From CALLJL01 sp964627255 (GTDB lineage: Bacteria > Acidobacteriota > Aminicenantia > Aminicenantales > CALLJL01): a stretch of 64,000 nt of DNA. Below are positions 62,449 to 64,000 of this stretch, piece after piece; the first letter of the stretch is position 1; every line of letters begins with the position of its first letter. Made by a program: the position numbers and the translations under genes. The DNA is taken from assembly GCA_964627255.1 (NCBI GenBank), contig CAZVIN010000083.1, positions 62,001 through 126,000 of the forward strand. Reading direction: 5' to 3'. The notes below the pieces were generated by a model that saw only the letters and a list, made by a program, of their open reading frames with translations, was not told the origin of the DNA and made no database searches.

Positions 62449-62541
<93 letters not shown>

Positions 62542-62737
62542 ACTTACCTTCTTCAATGTATCATTGGAAAGCCCTGAAATCAACGCGCGGCAATACGCTT
62601 TTGCCGCCGTTTCAGGGATTCAATTCTTCTTTATCGTGACCGATTCTTTCAGTTTTGGGAATATATATATCGATTATTTCGCCTGATTAGGAAAAAAGTT
62701 AAGCAGAAAAATAATCTCTCGTTTTTAAAACTGCTGG

Positions 62738-63238
62738 TTACTGTTTTGCCTTTTCTCTTCTCCTAAATTGAAAAAAACTGCGCAAAAGCTTAACGGCCTC
62801 CGTCTCTAATAGCCCACCCTGGACCAGAGGTCGGTGATTAATTTTCTCCCAGGGGAACTTCATAATTGATTGGATTGCCCCAGATTTAGGGTCGAAAGCC
62901 GCAAAAATTATCCGTCTTACCCTGGCCTGGACGGCGGCGCCGAGGCACATCGCGCAGGGCTCTAAAGTGACGAAGAGGTCGCAATCAGCAAGGCGGTAAT
63001 TCTTCAGGCGGCGGGCCGCCTTCCTCAGGGCCAAAATTTCGGCGTGCGCCGTCGGGTCTGAACGTCTGATTGGCTGATTATGGGCTCGTGATAAAATTTT
63101 CCCGCCAGAAGCGACTATCGCGCCTACCGGGACCTCGCCCTCCTCGCCGGCCTTCTCCGCCTCCTTAAGAGCCAGACGCATTATCTCTTCTTCAGTTAAT
63201 CGAGTTTTCTTTTTTAGACGCCTTCTTACTTCAGACAT
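62738..63238 (-). CDS. tadA: tRNA-specific adenosine deaminase
   Basis: 166 residues from the ATG at 63238 with GAGG seven bases ahead. Cytidine/deoxycytidylate deaminase fold with zinc ligands H65 and catalytic E67 in AHAEILAL, and C95 and C98 in PCAMC. Pattern GEVPVGAIV and NQPIRRSDPTAHAE fit TadA, which converts A34 to inosine in tRNA-Arg(ACG). The N-terminus has an additional basic stretch (EVRRRLKKKTRLTEEE). Confidence 0.93.
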   Translation of the reverse strand: MSEVRRRLKKKTRLTEEEIMRLALKEAEKAGEEGEVPVGAIVASGGKILSRAHNQPIRRSDPTAHAEILALRKAARRLKNYRLADCDLFVTLEPCAMCLGAAVQARVRRIIFAAFDPKSGAIQSIMKFPWEKINHRPLVQGGLLETEAVKLLRSFFQFRRREKAKQ

Positions 63239-63388
63239 CAAATCGCCTCGAGCATTTTTATCTCTATTTTACTAACTCTAAAAAGAGATAAAAGCCTTTT
63301 TATTTTTATTTTCCCGGCCGCTAAGTTTTTTCCCTCAGAGATTGCTAATTAAATTGAACCACGCTAAACTCAGGGCGGAGGATGAATT

Positions 63389-64000
63389 ATGGAAAAGTGG
63401 GAATGTCTTTTTTGCGAGGAGCCGCGCGAGGCCAACCTATTTTGGCCGTTTTGCCCTCGGTGTAGCCAACCATTGGTAATTTCTTTAACTCCAAAGAAGC
63501 GCTCTTTTAGCCTAAACAAGCTCTCACCGCTCGAAAAATTCCAGCCCTTTTTGCCCTTGCCTCGCCTCGAAAAAAATCTCTTTCTAGGAGAGGGCAACAC
63601 GCCTTTGCTCAGGCTTTATCGTCTGGAAAAGAAAATTGACCTGGCTTTCCCCGTTTATGCCAAGAATGAGATGGCCAACCCGACTCAGAGCTTCAAGGAT
63701 AGGGGCACGGCGGTGGTCATTCAAAAAGCTGTCAGCTTAAGAATAAAAAAGATAGGCACAGTTTCTACCGGTAACATGGCCGCCTCTACGGCAGCTTATG
63801 GTGCCAAAGCCCGGCTGAAAACCTTTGTCCTACTTAAAGAAGATGCTGCCTTAGAAAAGACGATTTCGACGGGAATCTACGGAGCGCACCTTATTCAGGT
63901 CAAAGGCAATTATGGCCGGCTTTTTGAGGAAAGTTATCGGGTCGGAAAAAACTTAGGCATTTATTTTGCTAACTCCTGCGACCCTTATCGCCTCGAAGGC
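63389..64000 (+). CDS. thrC: Threonine synthase, N-terminal part (3' truncated by window edge)
   Basis: Open to the window end (204 codons seen). PLP enzyme that makes threonine from O-phosphohomoserine. The start has a GGAGG ribosome site. An N-terminal zinc-ribbon-like region holds C6, C9, C22 and C25, followed by FLGEGNTPLLRLYRLE, the PLP lysine K103 in NPTQSFKDRGTAVV, and STGNMAASTAAYGAKA. The zinc-ribbon form is common in thermophile-type threonine synthases. Together with hom it gives part of threonine synthesis. Confidence 0.9.
   Translation, partial: MEKWECLFCEEPREANLFWPFCPRCSQPLVISLTPKKRSFSLNKLSPLEKFQPFLPLPRLEKNLFLGEGNTPLLRLYRLEKKIDLAFPVYAKNEMANPTQSFKDRGTAVVIQKAVSLRIKKIGTVSTGNMAASTAAYGAKARLKTFVLLKEDAALEKTISTGIYGAHLIQVKGNYGRLFEESYRVGKNLGIYFANSCDPYRLEG

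Overview
The window is chromosomal DNA from a bacterium, about 45% GC and densely coded on both strands. The gene set is that of a Gram-negative-type, probably anaerobic, peptide- and amino-acid-using organism. It has Sec signal peptides and lipoproteins, a ferredoxin-dependent 2-oxoacid oxidoreductase, an oxygen-sensitive glycyl radical enzyme and several peptidases. The overall style resembles the Aminicenantes/Acidobacteriota neighbourhood. That placement is my inference from gene content and could not be tested here.

Layout. 1-6.5 kb (+): end of asnS, then a tight run rimO-pgpA-cinA-thpR-plsY-gpsA (ribosome modification and phospholipid synthesis). 6.6-10 kb: a TPR lipoprotein, then ahcY and metK (methyl cycle) on the minus strand. 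10.1-15.7 kb (+): two M16-fold proteins that have both lost the zinc motif, overlapping fused ftcD, a nicotinamidase-like hydrolase and a macrodomain protein. 15.7-24.4 kb: a ZnuABC-like metal transporter, galK, pepD, ridA, an FmdB zinc ribbon, a DegT aminotransferase and a nitrilase-fold protein lacking its catalytic lysine. 24.5-30.6 kb (+): a three-gene signalling cassette of Cache-HAMP histidine kinase, response regulator fused to a GcvH-like domain without the lipoyl lysine, and a 1068-residue HEAT/P-loop/propeller-like protein. This cassette is my best candidate for an undescribed system. 30.6-36.3 kb (-): a hydroxyproline-use cluster of GntR regulator, activase, HypD-type glycyl radical dehydratase and Xaa-Pro peptidase, with a perfect operator over the regulator's -10 box. 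36.4-42.9 kb: a lone receiver protein, initiator tRNA, and nuoJKLMN without nuoA-I. 43.2-44.9 kb (-): RNase P RNA overlapping the end of an NtrC-type regulator. 45.6-48.4 kb (+): a second M16 pair, this one with one intact HxxEH subunit. 48.4-57.4 kb: an SH3-like secreted protein, porCDAB, recR-ybaB-dnaX (with a slippery heptamer), an EamA permease and a DUF6600-type lipoprotein. 58-64 kb: ornithine aminotransferase, two tRNA-Ser genes, homoserine dehydrogenase behind a serine hydrolase, tadA, and the start of threonine synthase.

How the genes fit together. The peptidases (PepD, Xaa-Pro peptidase, M16) would feed amino-acid breakdown by HypD, ornithine aminotransferase, FtcD and RidA. The 2-oxoacids formed would be oxidised by PorCDAB to reduced ferredoxin, and the NuoJKLMN membrane arm could belong to the ion-pumping complex that uses the electrons. 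No rRNA, insertion sequence, prophage or CRISPR array was seen.
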